DNA of 64,000 bases from Candidatus Nitrosotenuis uzonensis (GCF_000723185.1 NZ_CBTY010000009.1:421326-485325); one strand, 5' to 3'; numbered from the stretch's first letter, positions 1-9,196 are shown. Made by a program: numbers and translations. Notes: a model not told the origin generated them from the letters alone.

Positions 1-138
1 GGTCACATCCATCGCTGAAAGTGCACTTTTTTGGTTACATTTTTTGCATGTAACCCAAGTATCTTGCGATGACATGCTATCAGAGCAGAATTTTCTGTTT
101 AAAGCATAGTGTGTGTATTTTTCAAAAAACAGTACTTG

Positions 139-1740
139 TTAAACTCTGATTATTCCCTGGCTTACGAGGAATTGTATTCCGGATACAAAGTCGGCATCAC
201 CGATTGTTCCGTCGGCCCACCACTTGGCGTTGTTTTTTATCCATACTGGGATCTGGTTTGTACCAGCTCCTGCAGGTGTTGTAGGAGGTATCTTGATAAC
301 TCCTTGTTTTATTAGGAATTGTATTCCGGATACAAAGTCGGCATCACCGATTGTTCCATCGGCCCACCACTTGGCGTTGTTTTTTATCCATACTGGGATT
401 TGTATTTGTGTGGGGGGCTGCACCATGTTACCAATTTCAAATTTCATTGTAGCCGAAGAAAACGGGTTAAAGTCGACAAGGCCTCTTCCTACAAGCACTA
501 GTTGGAGTGTGTATTTACCTTGTTCTGGTATTGTTATAAGCCTAGAGTCAACACCGCTTGGAACTGTGATTCCTAATAACTGCGGATTATTACCAATATT
601 CTGTATGAATTCATCTCCTGATGAATCCATTACGCTGAATGCATACCGGATATCTTTTGCGATTTCACCGCCAGAGTCAAAAAATGCCAAAGTGAACGCC
701 ACATCCTTGTTTGCCCCATACCTGGAATCGTATGAGATTTTGGCTTTGTATCCGTTGGAAAATGCCACGTCTGATGATATTATTGCGTTCTCATCTGGCA
801 TTATCACTACTGTCATAGTGTGCTTGTCAGATGAGCCAAGCTTTTTGCTCATCGTTTTAAGCTCTTCGCTGCCAACTGCAAAATGCAACACGTTTACATC
901 TTTTTTGGAATAGATATCATAATGAATGCCGCTTGGAAACATTGGTATTCCGTTTATTGTTCCTTTAAAGCTGTGAACTGAGCTGTACGGCGAAAATGAT
1001 TTTGGGATCTCTATATCGTTTCTTACTAGCTGGACATGCTCTGCGTGTTCCCAATGAAATGGCATTGTGAAAGTAATTGCTTTTGTAGTCTCATCAAATT
1101 TCAATCCAGTCAAACTATCACCAAATGCTTTCACTGTAACTGGCGTATTCCCGCCTCCTGCTGCAAATGAGAATTGCTGTTCTTGTGCGATGTTGATGCT
1201 AGTTTCAAAGTTAATGTCTTGTGCTGTTTGTGTTTTTGGATTTGTAGCTCCTATGATTGCAACTTTGAGAGTGTATGTTCCGCTTTTATCAAATACAGGT
1301 CCCTTGATGATTGGGAGGCTGTTTCCTGACGAGGTGAGTGCGTTTGGTACCACAAGATCTTTTTCTCCCTCATAGGTTGTGCATCTCCAGAGATCTTTTT
1401 CTTGACAACCACCCACGGGTTGGACTCTTATGTTGAGCTCACCATCCTTATCAAAGAACATCTGATTTGCCAGAAGACTTTCTCCGCGGAATATTTGCAC
1501 TCTATACGTTACGTGTTCTATGTTTGTGTTAGTATTGCTATCAAAGAATCTTATCTGCAGATTTGCCATTGTATTCTTTCCTGGTATAAAGTCAGGAGGA
1601 TTCAGAATAGCACTCACAGTCACTTTTTTGTCTCCAAAGCTGATTGGTGGGGCTTGTTCTCCCCCATGGTGCTGCGCAAATGCAGTCGGAAACGAAAATG
1701 CGGAAATTAACAGTAACAAGTACAAGAGCACATATCGCAT
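139..1740 (-). CDS. secreted protein with two C-terminal PVWIKNNAKWWADG repeats
   Basis: The 533-residue product begins with a signal peptide (hydrophobic residues about 4-20, then AFAQ), so it is exported. The middle 400 residues look like beta-sandwich domains and I do not recognise a catalytic motif. The C-terminus has two nearly identical 35-residue repeats containing IPVWIKNNAKWWADG and ADFVSGIQFL. This Trp-rich repeat recurs in secreted thaumarchaeal proteins and a diverged copy is present in the cupredoxin at 8600-9106. Cell-surface location is inferred; function unknown. The gene is monocistronic and divergent from the downstream universal stress gene. Confidence 0.85.
   Translation of the reverse strand: MRYVLLYLLLLISAFSFPTAFAQHHGGEQAPPISFGDKKVTVSAILNPPDFIPGKNTMANLQIRFFDSNTNTNIEHVTYRVQIFRGESLLANQMFFDKDGELNIRVQPVGGCQEKDLWRCTTYEGEKDLVVPNALTSSGNSLPIIKGPVFDKSGTYTLKVAIIGATNPKTQTAQDINFETSINIAQEQQFSFAAGGGNTPVTVKAFGDSLTGLKFDETTKAITFTMPFHWEHAEHVQLVRNDIEIPKSFSPYSSVHSFKGTINGIPMFPSGIHYDIYSKKDVNVLHFAVGSEELKTMSKKLGSSDKHTMTVVIMPDENAIISSDVAFSNGYKAKISYDSRYGANKDVAFTLAFFDSGGEIAKDIRYAFSVMDSSGDEFIQNIGNNPQLLGITVPSGVDSRLITIPEQGKYTLQLVLVGRGLVDFNPFSSATMKFEIGNMVQPPTQIQIPVWIKNNAKWWADGTIGDADFVSGIQFLIKQGVIKIPPTTPAGAGTNQIPVWIKNNAKWWADGTIGDADFVSGIQFLVSQGIIRV
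168..399. repeat. two near-identical 85-nt direct repeats inside the secreted protein gene
   Basis: Positions 168-252 and 315-399 match at 84 of 85 bases; the single difference is at 211 versus 358. They encode the two PVWIKNNAKWWADG repeats. Identity at DNA level, including silent positions, points to recent duplication or gene conversion. Confidence 0.9.
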
Positions 1741-1880
1741 AATATAGTGACGACTCAGACTATATTAAAAATCTGTTCTGCAAAGGAGGAGTAAAATTAA
1801 ATAATTTTGGCGCGTCATGCTTGGTTTCACAGTTGAGAATTTTCCGCGCTATTTAATTAGAGTGAAACTGTACGGTGCGT

Positions 1881-2318
1881 ATGATATCTACAAAATTTAA
1901 GAATATTTTGGTACCGCTTGATGGCTCCAAGAATTCCATGCGTGGCTTAGATACTGCAATAGGTCTTGCCAGACAGTCACATGCAAAACTAGTAGGTATT
2001 TGTGTTCTGCAGAGGCCACCACATCCTGCATTCAGATCTGCCAGATCAGTTCAATATCCAGAAAAACAGATACTTCAGAATGCGCAGGATATTATGGATT
2101 TTGCGGAAAAGCATTGCGCGCAAAATGGTATCCTGTTTGAGAAAAAAATCACGTTTGGCGATCCAGGACACATGATAGTAAAGTTTGCCAAGGATAAAGG
2201 ATTCGATCTCATAGTGATTGGAGCAAGAGGCATAGGAGCCGTCAAAGAGATCTTCTTTGGCAGCGTTTCAAACTATGTCCTACACAAGGCAACAATACCA
2301 GTGCTTGTAGTAAAATAG
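1881..2318 (+). CDS. universal stress protein (UspA family)
   Basis: Single UspA domain of about 145 residues, the usual length. It opens with KNILVPLDGS and ends with the nucleotide-binding signature GARGIGAVKEIFFGSVSN (G-x2-G-x9-G-S), followed by a C-terminal beta strand, so it is expected to bind ATP. I chose the ATG at 1881; a GTG six bases earlier is also possible. It belongs to a cluster of six such genes within 17 kb that alternate with CBS-domain genes. Exact role unknown; cytoplasmic stress or energy sensing is inferred from the family. Confidence 0.92.
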   Translation: MISTKFKNILVPLDGSKNSMRGLDTAIGLARQSHAKLVGICVLQRPPHPAFRSARSVQYPEKQILQNAQDIMDFAEKHCAQNGILFEKKITFGDPGHMIVKFAKDKGFDLIVIGARGIGAVKEIFFGSVSNYVLHKATIPVLVVK

Positions 2319-2497
2319 ATTATTTGTTCCAAGAGACTGTATATGCCACGATTCTTTGGGATTTGGGGTTTTTTGCCATACCCCATTCATTTTCCGTGTG
2401 TCCTGAATTTTTCTCAGATATTGTGCCCCAGTTGAACTTGGGATTGTGTGTTTGAACCATGACGAGTTAGGCAGAAAAATTGACATAAACAGTATGA

Positions 2498-2513
2498 TTG
2501 CATTGCAATGCAA
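2498..2513. promoter_or_regulatory. 16-bp perfect palindrome, putative operator
   Basis: TTGCATTGCAATGCAA is its own reverse complement and is centred 50 nt upstream of the winged-helix gene at 2556. A closely related palindrome sits at the same distance from the paralogous regulator near 22.2 kb, which suggests autoregulation. Confidence 0.65.
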
Positions 2514-2555
2514 AGCGTGCCTACTTGATATATTAAACAATGAGAATATGATGTC

Positions 2556-2888
2556 ATGCAAATTCAACTTGTTGGAAGAAAAATCGACGATGATAGAAAA
2601 GACGCCATACTTGAGATAATCTCAGACAAATATTGTCGTGCAATAATAGAAACTACCATGAACGCGCCAAAATCTGCAATAGAGATCAGTGCGGAGTGCA
2701 AGATCCCGATCAGTACTGTATACAGGAGACTGCAGAGTTTGTACGATAACAGATTGCTTGCCATATCAGGCGCAATAACAACTGAGGGGAAGAAACATTT
2801 TCTATACAAAAGCAAGATAAGAGCCATAATCTCAAAGTTCAATGGCACAGATATTGATGTCGAGATAGTCCCAAACGTACCATGTTAG
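2556..2888 (+). CDS. winged-helix transcriptional regulator
   Basis: A 110-residue protein. Residues about 15-75 fit a winged helix-turn-helix: ILEIISDKYCRAIIETTM, then PKSAIEISAECKIPISTVYR as the recognition region, then a wing. It is clearly paralogous to the regulator at 21845-22174 (shared SD.YCR, PKSA., STVYR.L, GKK.FLY.SKIR). A TTGCATTGCAATGCAA palindrome lies just upstream. I infer a DNA-binding repressor or activator that controls its own gene; no effector domain is visible. Confidence 0.8.
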   Translation: MQIQLVGRKIDDDRKDAILEIISDKYCRAIIETTMNAPKSAIEISAECKIPISTVYRRLQSLYDNRLLAISGAITTEGKKHFLYKSKIRAIISKFNGTDIDVEIVPNVPC

Positions 2889-2910
2889 GGACTAATTTCC
2901 AGTTTTTGGT

Positions 2911-2920
2911 AATCATGATT
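2911..2920. promoter_or_regulatory. AATCATGATT palindrome upstream of CBS gene
   Basis: Perfect 10-bp palindrome followed by GAGAATCA. The same core, CATGATT, recurs upstream of several genes in this window (11453, 13330, 21718, 24580). Putative operator; no partner protein identified. Confidence 0.45.
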
Positions 2921-2931
2921 GAGAATCAATA

Positions 2932-3825
2932 TTGTATGATAAATCACTTGACAGGGATGCTTTTGTAATGGATCCCAAACCGTTTTCGAGTCCGGTTTTT
3001 ACACTGTCAATGCATAACACGGTCCATGATGCGCTAAACACGATGAAAACCAACTTTATCAAGAGAGTGGCGATTGTCAAGGACACCAAACCGATAGGCA
3101 TTGTGACAGAACGGGACATCAGCAGGTTTCTTGAAAAAGATACTACAAAGCGCGCTCTCGATGAGATTACGCTTAAGGAAATAATGAAAAAAAACCTAAT
3201 CACAATACAAGCAAATCAGACAGACCACTTTGAGCAATGTGCAACGCGTATGATAACATTCAAGGTGGGCTCGATTATAGTGGTGGATGATGAGGGTAGG
3301 CTCGCTGGGATAACTACACAGACAGACATTACTGCAGCCTTTGCGTCCACATATTCTGGAAAATACAAAGTAAAGGACTACATGACAGACAAGGTTGTCA
3401 CATGCAGAGAGACAGATTCGTTGCAGTATGCCCTTGAGCTCATTAACAAAAATGACGTATCAAGGTTAGTTGTCACAGACAATAAGGGCATTGTCAAAGG
3501 AGTCATTACCACAAATACATTTTTGAGGCATAGCGAATACTTTAAGGAAAACACTAAATCTCGTAGATATCTTCTGCCTGCAGAACGGGCAGATGCCAGA
3601 ACGGTAAGTGAGTGGATTGAGAGCGAAATTCTTACAGTAGAGCAGGACGAGGATCTTGCTAATGCAGCAGCGCTTATGATAAAAAACAAAGTTAGCGGAA
3701 TTCCAGTGGTTGTCATGAAGGATTCCAAACTTACAGGCGTTGTATCCAAGTTCGATGTTGTTAGAGCATACAGTAACGTCATACCACACGGCAAGGTTCT
3801 TGAGATATATCGTACCTATCCATAA
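2932..3825 (+). CDS. four-CBS-domain protein
   Basis: The 297-residue product has four CBS motifs arranged as two Bateman modules (roughly residues 20-75, 85-140, 150-205 and 230-290). Typical closing phrases are visible: PIGIVTERDISRF, LAGITTQTDITAAF, VKGVITTNTFL, LTGVVSKFDVVRA. CBS pairs generally bind adenosine nucleotides. No enzymatic domain is attached, so a stand-alone energy sensor or regulatory subunit is inferred. Start is TTG at 2932; an in-frame ATG at 2968 is equally plausible. Confidence 0.88.
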   Translation: MYDKSLDRDAFVMDPKPFSSPVFTLSMHNTVHDALNTMKTNFIKRVAIVKDTKPIGIVTERDISRFLEKDTTKRALDEITLKEIMKKNLITIQANQTDHFEQCATRMITFKVGSIIVVDDEGRLAGITTQTDITAAFASTYSGKYKVKDYMTDKVVTCRETDSLQYALELINKNDVSRLVVTDNKGIVKGVITTNTFLRHSEYFKENTKSRRYLLPAERADARTVSEWIESEILTVEQDEDLANAAALMIKNKVSGIPVVVMKDSKLTGVVSKFDVVRAYSNVIPHGKVLEIYRTYP

Positions 3826-3859
3826 CTGTTAAAATACGATAAAAGATTCCTCCAGTTAA

Positions 3860-4447
3860 TTGGAAAGCAATATTCCCAAGCGAAAGCCTCATGCGCCAAA
3901 AAAAGAGACCACACGAAGTATAACTTACAGGCTTCCTGCTAAAGTTGTAGAGGAATTAGAAACGGAAGCAATGCAGAAGAGCATTTCACAGAACGTACTA
4001 GTCAGACAGATTTTGGAAAGATACCTGAGCTGGGACAGGTTTTCGGATAAAATAGGCATGATTCCCATCCCGAAGAAAATAATGGAATCATTAGGAATTG
4101 ATCTTGAAGGCGAAGACATCAACGATATCGTCGATGTGATAAAACCAATAATCAAAGAATCTGTCCTTTTCATGAAGGGCAAGTATGATCTGAAAAGATG
4201 TATCGAGACATTGGAGGATTATATGCGTGCATCAGGAATGAAGTCAGACCACAGGATTGAAGGAGCAGTGCACCATTTTATCATACAACACGAACTTGGC
4301 ATAAAATGGTCATTTTTTACAGAACAATTACTAAAGGAAATATTTAGAGAATTTTTGCCCGAACAGAATCTCAAATGTCAGACAACGGAAAAAACAGTGA
4401 TTGCCTCCATACCGCTAGGTTCTGATTTTTCCGAGCATGATTACTAA
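3860..4447 (+). CDS. protein with N-terminal ribbon-helix-helix-like segment
   Basis: 195 residues from a TTG start. After a basic N-terminus, residues about 18-55 (TRSITYRLPAKVVEELETEA then ISQNVLVRQILERY) fit a ribbon-helix-helix DNA-binding fold: a beta strand and two helices. The remaining 140 residues are alpha-helical and unrecognised. A transcriptional role is inferred only from the N-terminus. It stands 35 nt after the CBS gene on the same strand. Confidence 0.65.
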   Translation: MESNIPKRKPHAPKKETTRSITYRLPAKVVEELETEAMQKSISQNVLVRQILERYLSWDRFSDKIGMIPIPKKIMESLGIDLEGEDINDIVDVIKPIIKESVLFMKGKYDLKRCIETLEDYMRASGMKSDHRIEGAVHHFIIQHELGIKWSFFTEQLLKEIFREFLPEQNLKCQTTEKTVIASIPLGSDFSEHDY

Positions 4448-4460
4448 AAAAATAAAAATA

Positions 4461-4943
4461 TTACTGGACTTGTACTGGAGAGCTTTTCGGCTTTGGTGTT
4501 GGAACTGCCTTTGGTACTGTTATGTTAAGAACTCCATCTACAAGTTTCGCTTGTGCTTTGGATGATAATATCTTTTCAGGTAGAGGTATTGTTCTATAGT
4601 ATGAAATTTCACTTCTTTCTTTTCTGACATAGTTTTTCTTTTTTTCTTCCTCCTCTTCTTTGTGTTGTGCTGATACTTCAAGTGAATTATCAGAGGCGTT
4701 GAGTTTAATCTCGTTCTTTTTTACGCCAGGAACGTCAAGCTTTATGACGTATCTGTCACCTTCATCTGCGATATCACAGGTCATTGAAGCGGGTCTTGGA
4801 AGCATTGTTTGAATTGTAGGAAATGCGCTAAGTGATCTTTCAAATTCTCTTCTAAAGTTGTCGAATGCTCTATCAAGGCTTGTCCAGTTGATTGGCCATA
4901 CAGGGACAAGTTCAGTCTGTTTTTGTGAGTTATTTTTTGTCAT
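4461..4943 (-). CDS. Hsp20/alpha-crystallin small heat shock protein
   Basis: Residues about 55-150 form an alpha-crystallin domain: YVIKLDVPGVKKNEIKL, LEVSAQHKEEEEEKKKNY, YYRTIPLPE, then GVLNITVPK. The C-terminal tail is Pro-rich. Small heat shock proteins hold unfolding proteins in the cytoplasm without ATP. I chose the ATG at 4943 (MTKNNSQ) rather than a start 48 nt upstream because family N-termini are polar and a TTTAATAATA box lies at a suitable distance. A second, diverged Hsp20 lies at 5332-5727. Confidence 0.9.
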   Translation of the reverse strand: MTKNNSQKQTELVPVWPINWTSLDRAFDNFRREFERSLSAFPTIQTMLPRPASMTCDIADEGDRYVIKLDVPGVKKNEIKLNASDNSLEVSAQHKEEEEEKKKNYVRKERSEISYYRTIPLPEKILSSKAQAKLVDGVLNITVPKAVPTPKPKSSPVQVQ

Positions 4944-5067
4944 TGCGCTGTATTGTAAAATATTATTAAATAAGATAATGAAGATTCTCAAATTTGGAAT
5001 TTGTCTGAAAATCAGATCTGATAATTTACAATATTTTATTTATTTTTAGGCTGCAATCACGGTTAGA

Positions 5068-5331
5068 ATGCAAAAAGAGATTTACGATTTTATGAAAAAT
5101 CATATGGACCTTCTTATCGGTCAGGCAAAGTCGTATTTGCCATTCGTCAAGAATGCATTTCCCAACACTAATTTGTCTGATTCCTGTTTTAATCTGATAG
5201 TAAGTAATGCATTTTACGTATTTTTGAGTCAGTATGCGATGCGGATACAATCTCCATCTGAGCAAGATCTTGCAGAGTTTGGAAATCTTGTTAGTCAATA
5301 CAGGGCCAAAGTAGACGAGATGTTCAAATAA
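5068..5331 (+). CDS. small helical protein of unknown function
   Basis: 87 residues, almost entirely helical, no cysteine pairs except one Cys, no signal peptide. Not recognised. It sits between two divergent/convergent Hsp20 genes and ends one base before the stop of the second, so the two genes converge. Confidence 0.65.
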   Translation: MQKEIYDFMKNHMDLLIGQAKSYLPFVKNAFPNTNLSDSCFNLIVSNAFYVFLSQYAMRIQSPSEQDLAEFGNLVSQYRAKVDEMFK

Positions 5332-5727
5332 TCATTCTATATTAATTGGATTTCCTTGGAATGATTTTGGCATGGTTATTGTCAATCTTCCATCAGAGAA
5401 CCGTGCAGAGATCTCTTCCACATCTACATTTTTTGGGATTGGTAGGCTTTTTTTGAAATATTCAAACTGATATTGTCGTCCTCCCTTGGAATCAGTATAT
5501 ACTTCCTTTAGTTTTGCTTCTACCACCAGCGTCTCGTTGGAATCAATGCTTACTGCTATGTCTTTTTTTTCAACTAATGGGAGATCAAATTCTAGGACCC
5601 ATTTTGATTCATGTTCTCTAATGTATGATAGAGGACTCAATATTTTTTGTTCAAGGTCGTCACCGAATTGCAAAATAGGCAAATGCAGAAAATCATCATC
5701 AATCCAATTAATTTTCAATATCATCAC
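5332..5727 (-). CDS. Hsp20-like small chaperone
   Basis: 131 residues. The beta-rich core (KWVLEFDLPLVEKKDIAVSI, LVVEAKLKEVY, FEYFKKSLPIPK, RFSDGRLTITMPKSF) follows the alpha-crystallin pattern, but the N-terminal arm is short and there is no clear C-terminal I-x-I motif. Its start overlaps the stop of the upstream PAC2 gene by 4 nt (ATGA type), so the two are probably cotranslated. Confidence 0.8.
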   Translation of the reverse strand: MMILKINWIDDDFLHLPILQFGDDLEQKILSPLSYIREHESKWVLEFDLPLVEKKDIAVSIDSNETLVVEAKLKEVYTDSKGGRQYQFEYFKKSLPIPKNVDVEEISARFSDGRLTITMPKSFQGNPINIE

Positions 5728-6461
5728 CGGTATATTGGAGGCACGTTTGAAGGAGCCGGCTTTTCTTGTTGGTATAGCGCTTCGAGTGTTTCCTGCATGA
5801 GATTGCGGTGTTGAATTCGCAAATAATCTACTCGCTTTTGGATGTCGGTTGTATCTACCTGGATGTTTATCACATTAGCAAGGGAGGTAATTGCATGCAC
5901 TGATGCTTGCGGGTCTGGAAAATATGGATGGCACGAAGTATAAAGCATAAGCAAAGGAATTCTGGAATTTCTGAATGTGCTTATTACTGCAGCATCGGTT
6001 CCAATAATAGACCCTGCAAGAAATTTCGGGATGGAGTTATCATACAATAGTTTTTCTAGCGATTCATCTGTTGCAAGGCCGTATGTTTTGATGTCTTTTT
6101 TGTCTACGCTTTCAGTGTCAACACCGCTTGGAACTATCACCTTGCTTATTTTCTCACGCTTACAGAATTCTGCAAGTGAATGTACAAACTCGTATGCAAT
6201 GTCAGGATGGATAGGCACGTCTGCGATTATGGCGTAAAGGTCGCCTTTTTTATAGATCCTAATTGGCCCTATTATCTCACCGTTTTCCACAAATACGGTA
6301 GGAGGCATTTCAGGATGGTTGATTTCCCCTACCAGTTGCATCTGAAGATGCGATATAATGTAGGAAATGGTGAACGTGCCGATAAGACCGTTTCCTGGAA
6401 ATCCAAGCAGCAGTATTCTTTCGGATTTGGCCTTTGCTTTGTTTGATTTTTTTTGTGTCAA
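5724..6461 (-). CDS. PAC2 family protein (proteasome-assembly-chaperone-like)
   Basis: 245 residues with the PAC2 pattern: LLLGFPGNGLIGTFTISYII near the N-terminus, VIVPSGVDTE in the middle and a long helical C-terminus. Archaeal members are related to the eukaryotic proteasome assembly chaperone PAC2; their exact role is unsettled. First gene of a two-gene unit with an Hsp20, which fits a protein quality-control role (inference). Confidence 0.82.
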   Translation of the reverse strand: MTQKKSNKAKAKSERILLLGFPGNGLIGTFTISYIISHLQMQLVGEINHPEMPPTVFVENGEIIGPIRIYKKGDLYAIIADVPIHPDIAYEFVHSLAEFCKREKISKVIVPSGVDTESVDKKDIKTYGLATDESLEKLLYDNSIPKFLAGSIIGTDAAVISTFRNSRIPLLMLYTSCHPYFPDPQASVHAITSLANVINIQVDTTDIQKRVDYLRIQHRNLMQETLEALYQQEKPAPSNVPPIYR

Positions 6462-6479
6462 TGTGATACCGTTATCTGT

Positions 6480-7625
6480 TCACACCATCTTTCTTATGCT
6501 GATTTTGTAGCGACGTTTTGCACGCTTGGAGAGCTTTCTTAGTATTATTGATGATAACTCATCAAATGCTTTTGATAAATCATAATTGGTAGTAGAAAAG
6601 CTGTCTCTCTTGGTCGGGGTTGCTATGAGTGTTGAGACCTCATAGTTGTATCTGCTACCAGTGCCATGTAATTTTTTCACATATACTCTTGCCTCCAGAA
6701 TGTCCGGATATACTTTGGCTAATCTGTCAAGTGTTTTTGTGAATTTGCGAGTGATTATATCAGAGTTGTCCTCTGCTGGCATTCCCACCACAAACAATGG
6801 AACGGCGCTCTTTTGTTTTGTGACAAGCAAATTTAGAATATCCCTGTAAGTGATTATACCCTGCAGGCCAGAACGCAGTGTCACAAGGCAGAACGTGGTA
6901 TTTGCGTGGAGCATTGTACTAAGAACTGTACTTAGGTCATCAAGTGGTGAGCAACTTGCCATCCTGTTTGTCCCAAGATTCCCAACGGAGGATTCCAAGT
7001 TTCGTATCTTCTTTGCTCCAATGTCTTTTTTGCCAACGCGCTCCCGTGGAAGAATTGTCTTGAGTAGATGGTATGACGTCAGTACTTGAGAGACTTCGTT
7101 ATTGTTGACCACCGGCAAGTGATCAATTCTCTTGTCAGTCATTATTCTCCTTGCAGTGCTAAGCGGGGTCTGCTTGTCAATCACTATTGGATTTGGTGTG
7201 AAGAACTGGTTTGCCTTTATCCATTTATTGTCAAGCTCAGAGATCAGTTTTAAGATGCTCTTTGATTCCACTATTCCTACCACCTGATCGCCTTTTACCA
7301 CAGGAGCAGATCTTATTCGGTTATGTGTAATAATGCGTACGGCCTCTTCAACGGTGCTATTTTCAGATAGGCTTGAAACTGTGTTGAAAAACGGCTCTAC
7401 GCTCATGCGCGTTATGTCTTTACTTTGTAGAAGATCGCGAATGTTTACGTTAAATGTTGCGTTGTTTTTCCTACAAAAGGCATCAAACGTATTGGAACCG
7501 GCCATATTAGAAATTACTTGAGAGACCTTCATTGTGGGCTCTATTACAGTAGCCTTGCTCACGATGGAGTTGATTTTTTCTCTCATTATCTTGTGCATAT
7601 GTTCGTGAATTACATCAAGACTCAT
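6480..7625 (-). CDS. CBS-domain protein with C-terminal HPF/sigma-54-modulation-like domain
   Basis: 381 residues. Four CBS motifs occupy about residues 5-275 (for example QVVGIVESKSILKLI and LQGIITYRDILNLL). The last 90 residues (FTKTLDRLAKVYPDILEARV, then NYDLSKAFDELSSIILRKL, then a basic tail) resemble the ribosome hibernation factor HPF/RaiA fold: beta-alpha-beta-beta-beta-alpha with many Lys and Arg. I infer a protein that could couple nucleotide sensing to ribosome binding. The HPF assignment rests on pattern only. Confidence 0.78.
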   Translation of the reverse strand: MSLDVIHEHMHKIMREKINSIVSKATVIEPTMKVSQVISNMAGSNTFDAFCRKNNATFNVNIRDLLQSKDITRMSVEPFFNTVSSLSENSTVEEAVRIITHNRIRSAPVVKGDQVVGIVESKSILKLISELDNKWIKANQFFTPNPIVIDKQTPLSTARRIMTDKRIDHLPVVNNNEVSQVLTSYHLLKTILPRERVGKKDIGAKKIRNLESSVGNLGTNRMASCSPLDDLSTVLSTMLHANTTFCLVTLRSGLQGIITYRDILNLLVTKQKSAVPLFVVGMPAEDNSDIITRKFTKTLDRLAKVYPDILEARVYVKKLHGTGSRYNYEVSTLIATPTKRDSFSTTNYDLSKAFDELSSIILRKLSKRAKRRYKISIRKMV

Positions 7626-7696
7626 TGTTGAACTACGATCATATTATTAATAAATTAAACAAGTAATACAATTTCCAATACTGATATTCAGACAAA

Positions 7697-8596
7697 ATGT
7701 TATTCTATCTAGGTTTTGCCGATATAATGAAGGCAATGAAGTTAAAAAATTCCAGTCTTGATCAAATACTGAGGAATTCGATCACAGTGCAACAGAATTC
7801 TACATTGCTTGAGGCAAGAGATGTTTTGCTAAGGCACAAGCTGAGCAGACTGCCCGTCGTTGATTCTAATGGAAGACCGGTAGGCATGATCACAGAAAAA
7901 GACTTTGTTAGAACAATATACGAGTATGGAGGCAGATCAATTGAGAAGATCCTAGTAAGAGATTTTATGTCAAAAAACCTGATAACTGTAAAAAGATCTG
8001 ACACCGTTTATGATTGTGCAAAGCTTATGAGCGGCAATAAGATCAGTTCGATTTTGGTTTTAAATGATGATGGCAAGCTTGCAGGCATTGTGACAAAGAC
8101 AGACCTAGTCTCCATATTCTTGACACGTGCTACAAGTTCTTTGTCCGTTTCCGAGATTATGACCCCCCATGTGATCACCGTTATGCCTGCAGATTCGCTT
8201 TTACTAGTAGAAAGCCTTCTTGTAAAACACAAAATCTCACGAATAGTTGTGGAAAGGAACAAACGGCCTGTAGGCATTATAACAAACAGAGATTTTCTGC
8301 CTGCAAAGATGCCCAGATGGATAAGGCAGTTTGCCGATCCTAAAGAGGTTGAAGAATACAGGCTCAATCCAAAGCCGGATGAATTTAGGATGAACCAGCT
8401 TTCCTATATTTTGTCATTCAGAGCAGAGGACATAATGACTGCAAATCCGATCACTGTTGGTGCCTCAGAAGACGTCTCCGTTGCCGCCTTGTTGATGATA
8501 AGAAATGGCATAAGCGGGCTTCCAGTAGTAAGCAAGTCCAAGCTTGTGGGAATCATAACAAAATCCGACATAGTAAATGCTATTGCAAAACGTTAA
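7697..8596 (+). CDS. four-CBS-domain protein
   Basis: 299 residues with two Bateman modules; closing motifs PVGMITEKDFVRTIYEYG, LAGIVTKTDLVSIFL, PVGIITNRDFLPAKM and LVGIITKSDIVNAI. It is a close paralogue of the CBS protein at 14982-15857 along its whole length, including the linker around RWIRQF and FRMNQLSYILSFRAEDIMT. Alternative starts at 7727 and 7736 would remove a short hydrophobic N-terminus. Adenylate sensing inferred from the family. Confidence 0.88.
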   Translation: MLFYLGFADIMKAMKLKNSSLDQILRNSITVQQNSTLLEARDVLLRHKLSRLPVVDSNGRPVGMITEKDFVRTIYEYGGRSIEKILVRDFMSKNLITVKRSDTVYDCAKLMSGNKISSILVLNDDGKLAGIVTKTDLVSIFLTRATSSLSVSEIMTPHVITVMPADSLLLVESLLVKHKISRIVVERNKRPVGIITNRDFLPAKMPRWIRQFADPKEVEEYRLNPKPDEFRMNQLSYILSFRAEDIMTANPITVGASEDVSVAALLMIRNGISGLPVVSKSKLVGIITKSDIVNAIAKR

Positions 8597-8599
8597 GCC

Positions 8600-9106
8600 T
8601 TATGATACTGTGACCATTCCAACTCGCCATGGGTGTATTGTACAAAAGTAATGGTATACTCCACCTTGATCAAACTTGTGCGTGAATCTCTCGCCTGTCT
8701 TTAACGCTTTGCTATTAAACAGTGGTATTACATTACCTTTGTCATCCTGGCTTACTATCGTATGCTCTATGTTATCGTCGTTTATCCAGACTACAGTTGT
8801 TCCTCTTTCTATCTCAAGGTTCAGTGGCATGTAAAACCCGACATTTCCTACCTTGGAATTTCCATTTGGTATGACGATATTTGCAACTGATGTCTTTTTC
8901 TTGGTTGCTTGTTCCTCCAATACTATGATTTTGTTATCTAAAAGAAATTTTATTGCATTCAGAAACTCCGTTTCAGATATCTTGCCCTCAGCATACCACA
9001 TTGCAGTATTTTTTACCCACTCTGGTACACGCTCAGCTACAGCGTTAGAATGAGCCGCAAGAATCAGCATTGCGGTTGCAAAAACAAGCATTTTGACAAG
9101 ATGCAA
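8600..9106 (-). CDS. secreted plastocyanin-like blue copper protein with PEWVKN repeat
   Basis: Signal peptide (residues 1-24, ending NAVAE). Residues about 27-62 are a PxWVKNxAxWYAEG repeat related to the tail of the protein at 139-1740. Residues about 75-168 are a cupredoxin domain: the type 1 copper ligands are visible as His in NIEHTIV and Cys, His, Met in YFCTIHPWRVGM. Likely a periplasmic-side electron carrier; such copper proteins replace cytochrome c in ammonia-oxidising archaea. Confidence 0.9.
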   Translation of the reverse strand: MHLVKMLVFATAMLILAAHSNAVAERVPEWVKNTAMWYAEGKISETEFLNAIKFLLDNKIIVLEEQATKKKTSVANIVIPNGNSKVGNVGFYMPLNLEIERGTTVVWINDDNIEHTIVSQDDKGNVIPLFNSKALKTGERFTHKFDQGGVYHYFCTIHPWRVGMVTVS

Positions 9107-9196
9107 CGGAAAATATTCGTCACATGAAGATATAATTTGGGTGCAAAAATCCAGAGTTGGAAATTACGAGTATGTTATTAAGATAAAGATGGGCGG

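Noticed and set aside
224..913. 229-residue plus-strand ORF
   Set aside because: Exact antisense shadow of the secreted-protein gene at 139-1740, without a plausible start or composition.
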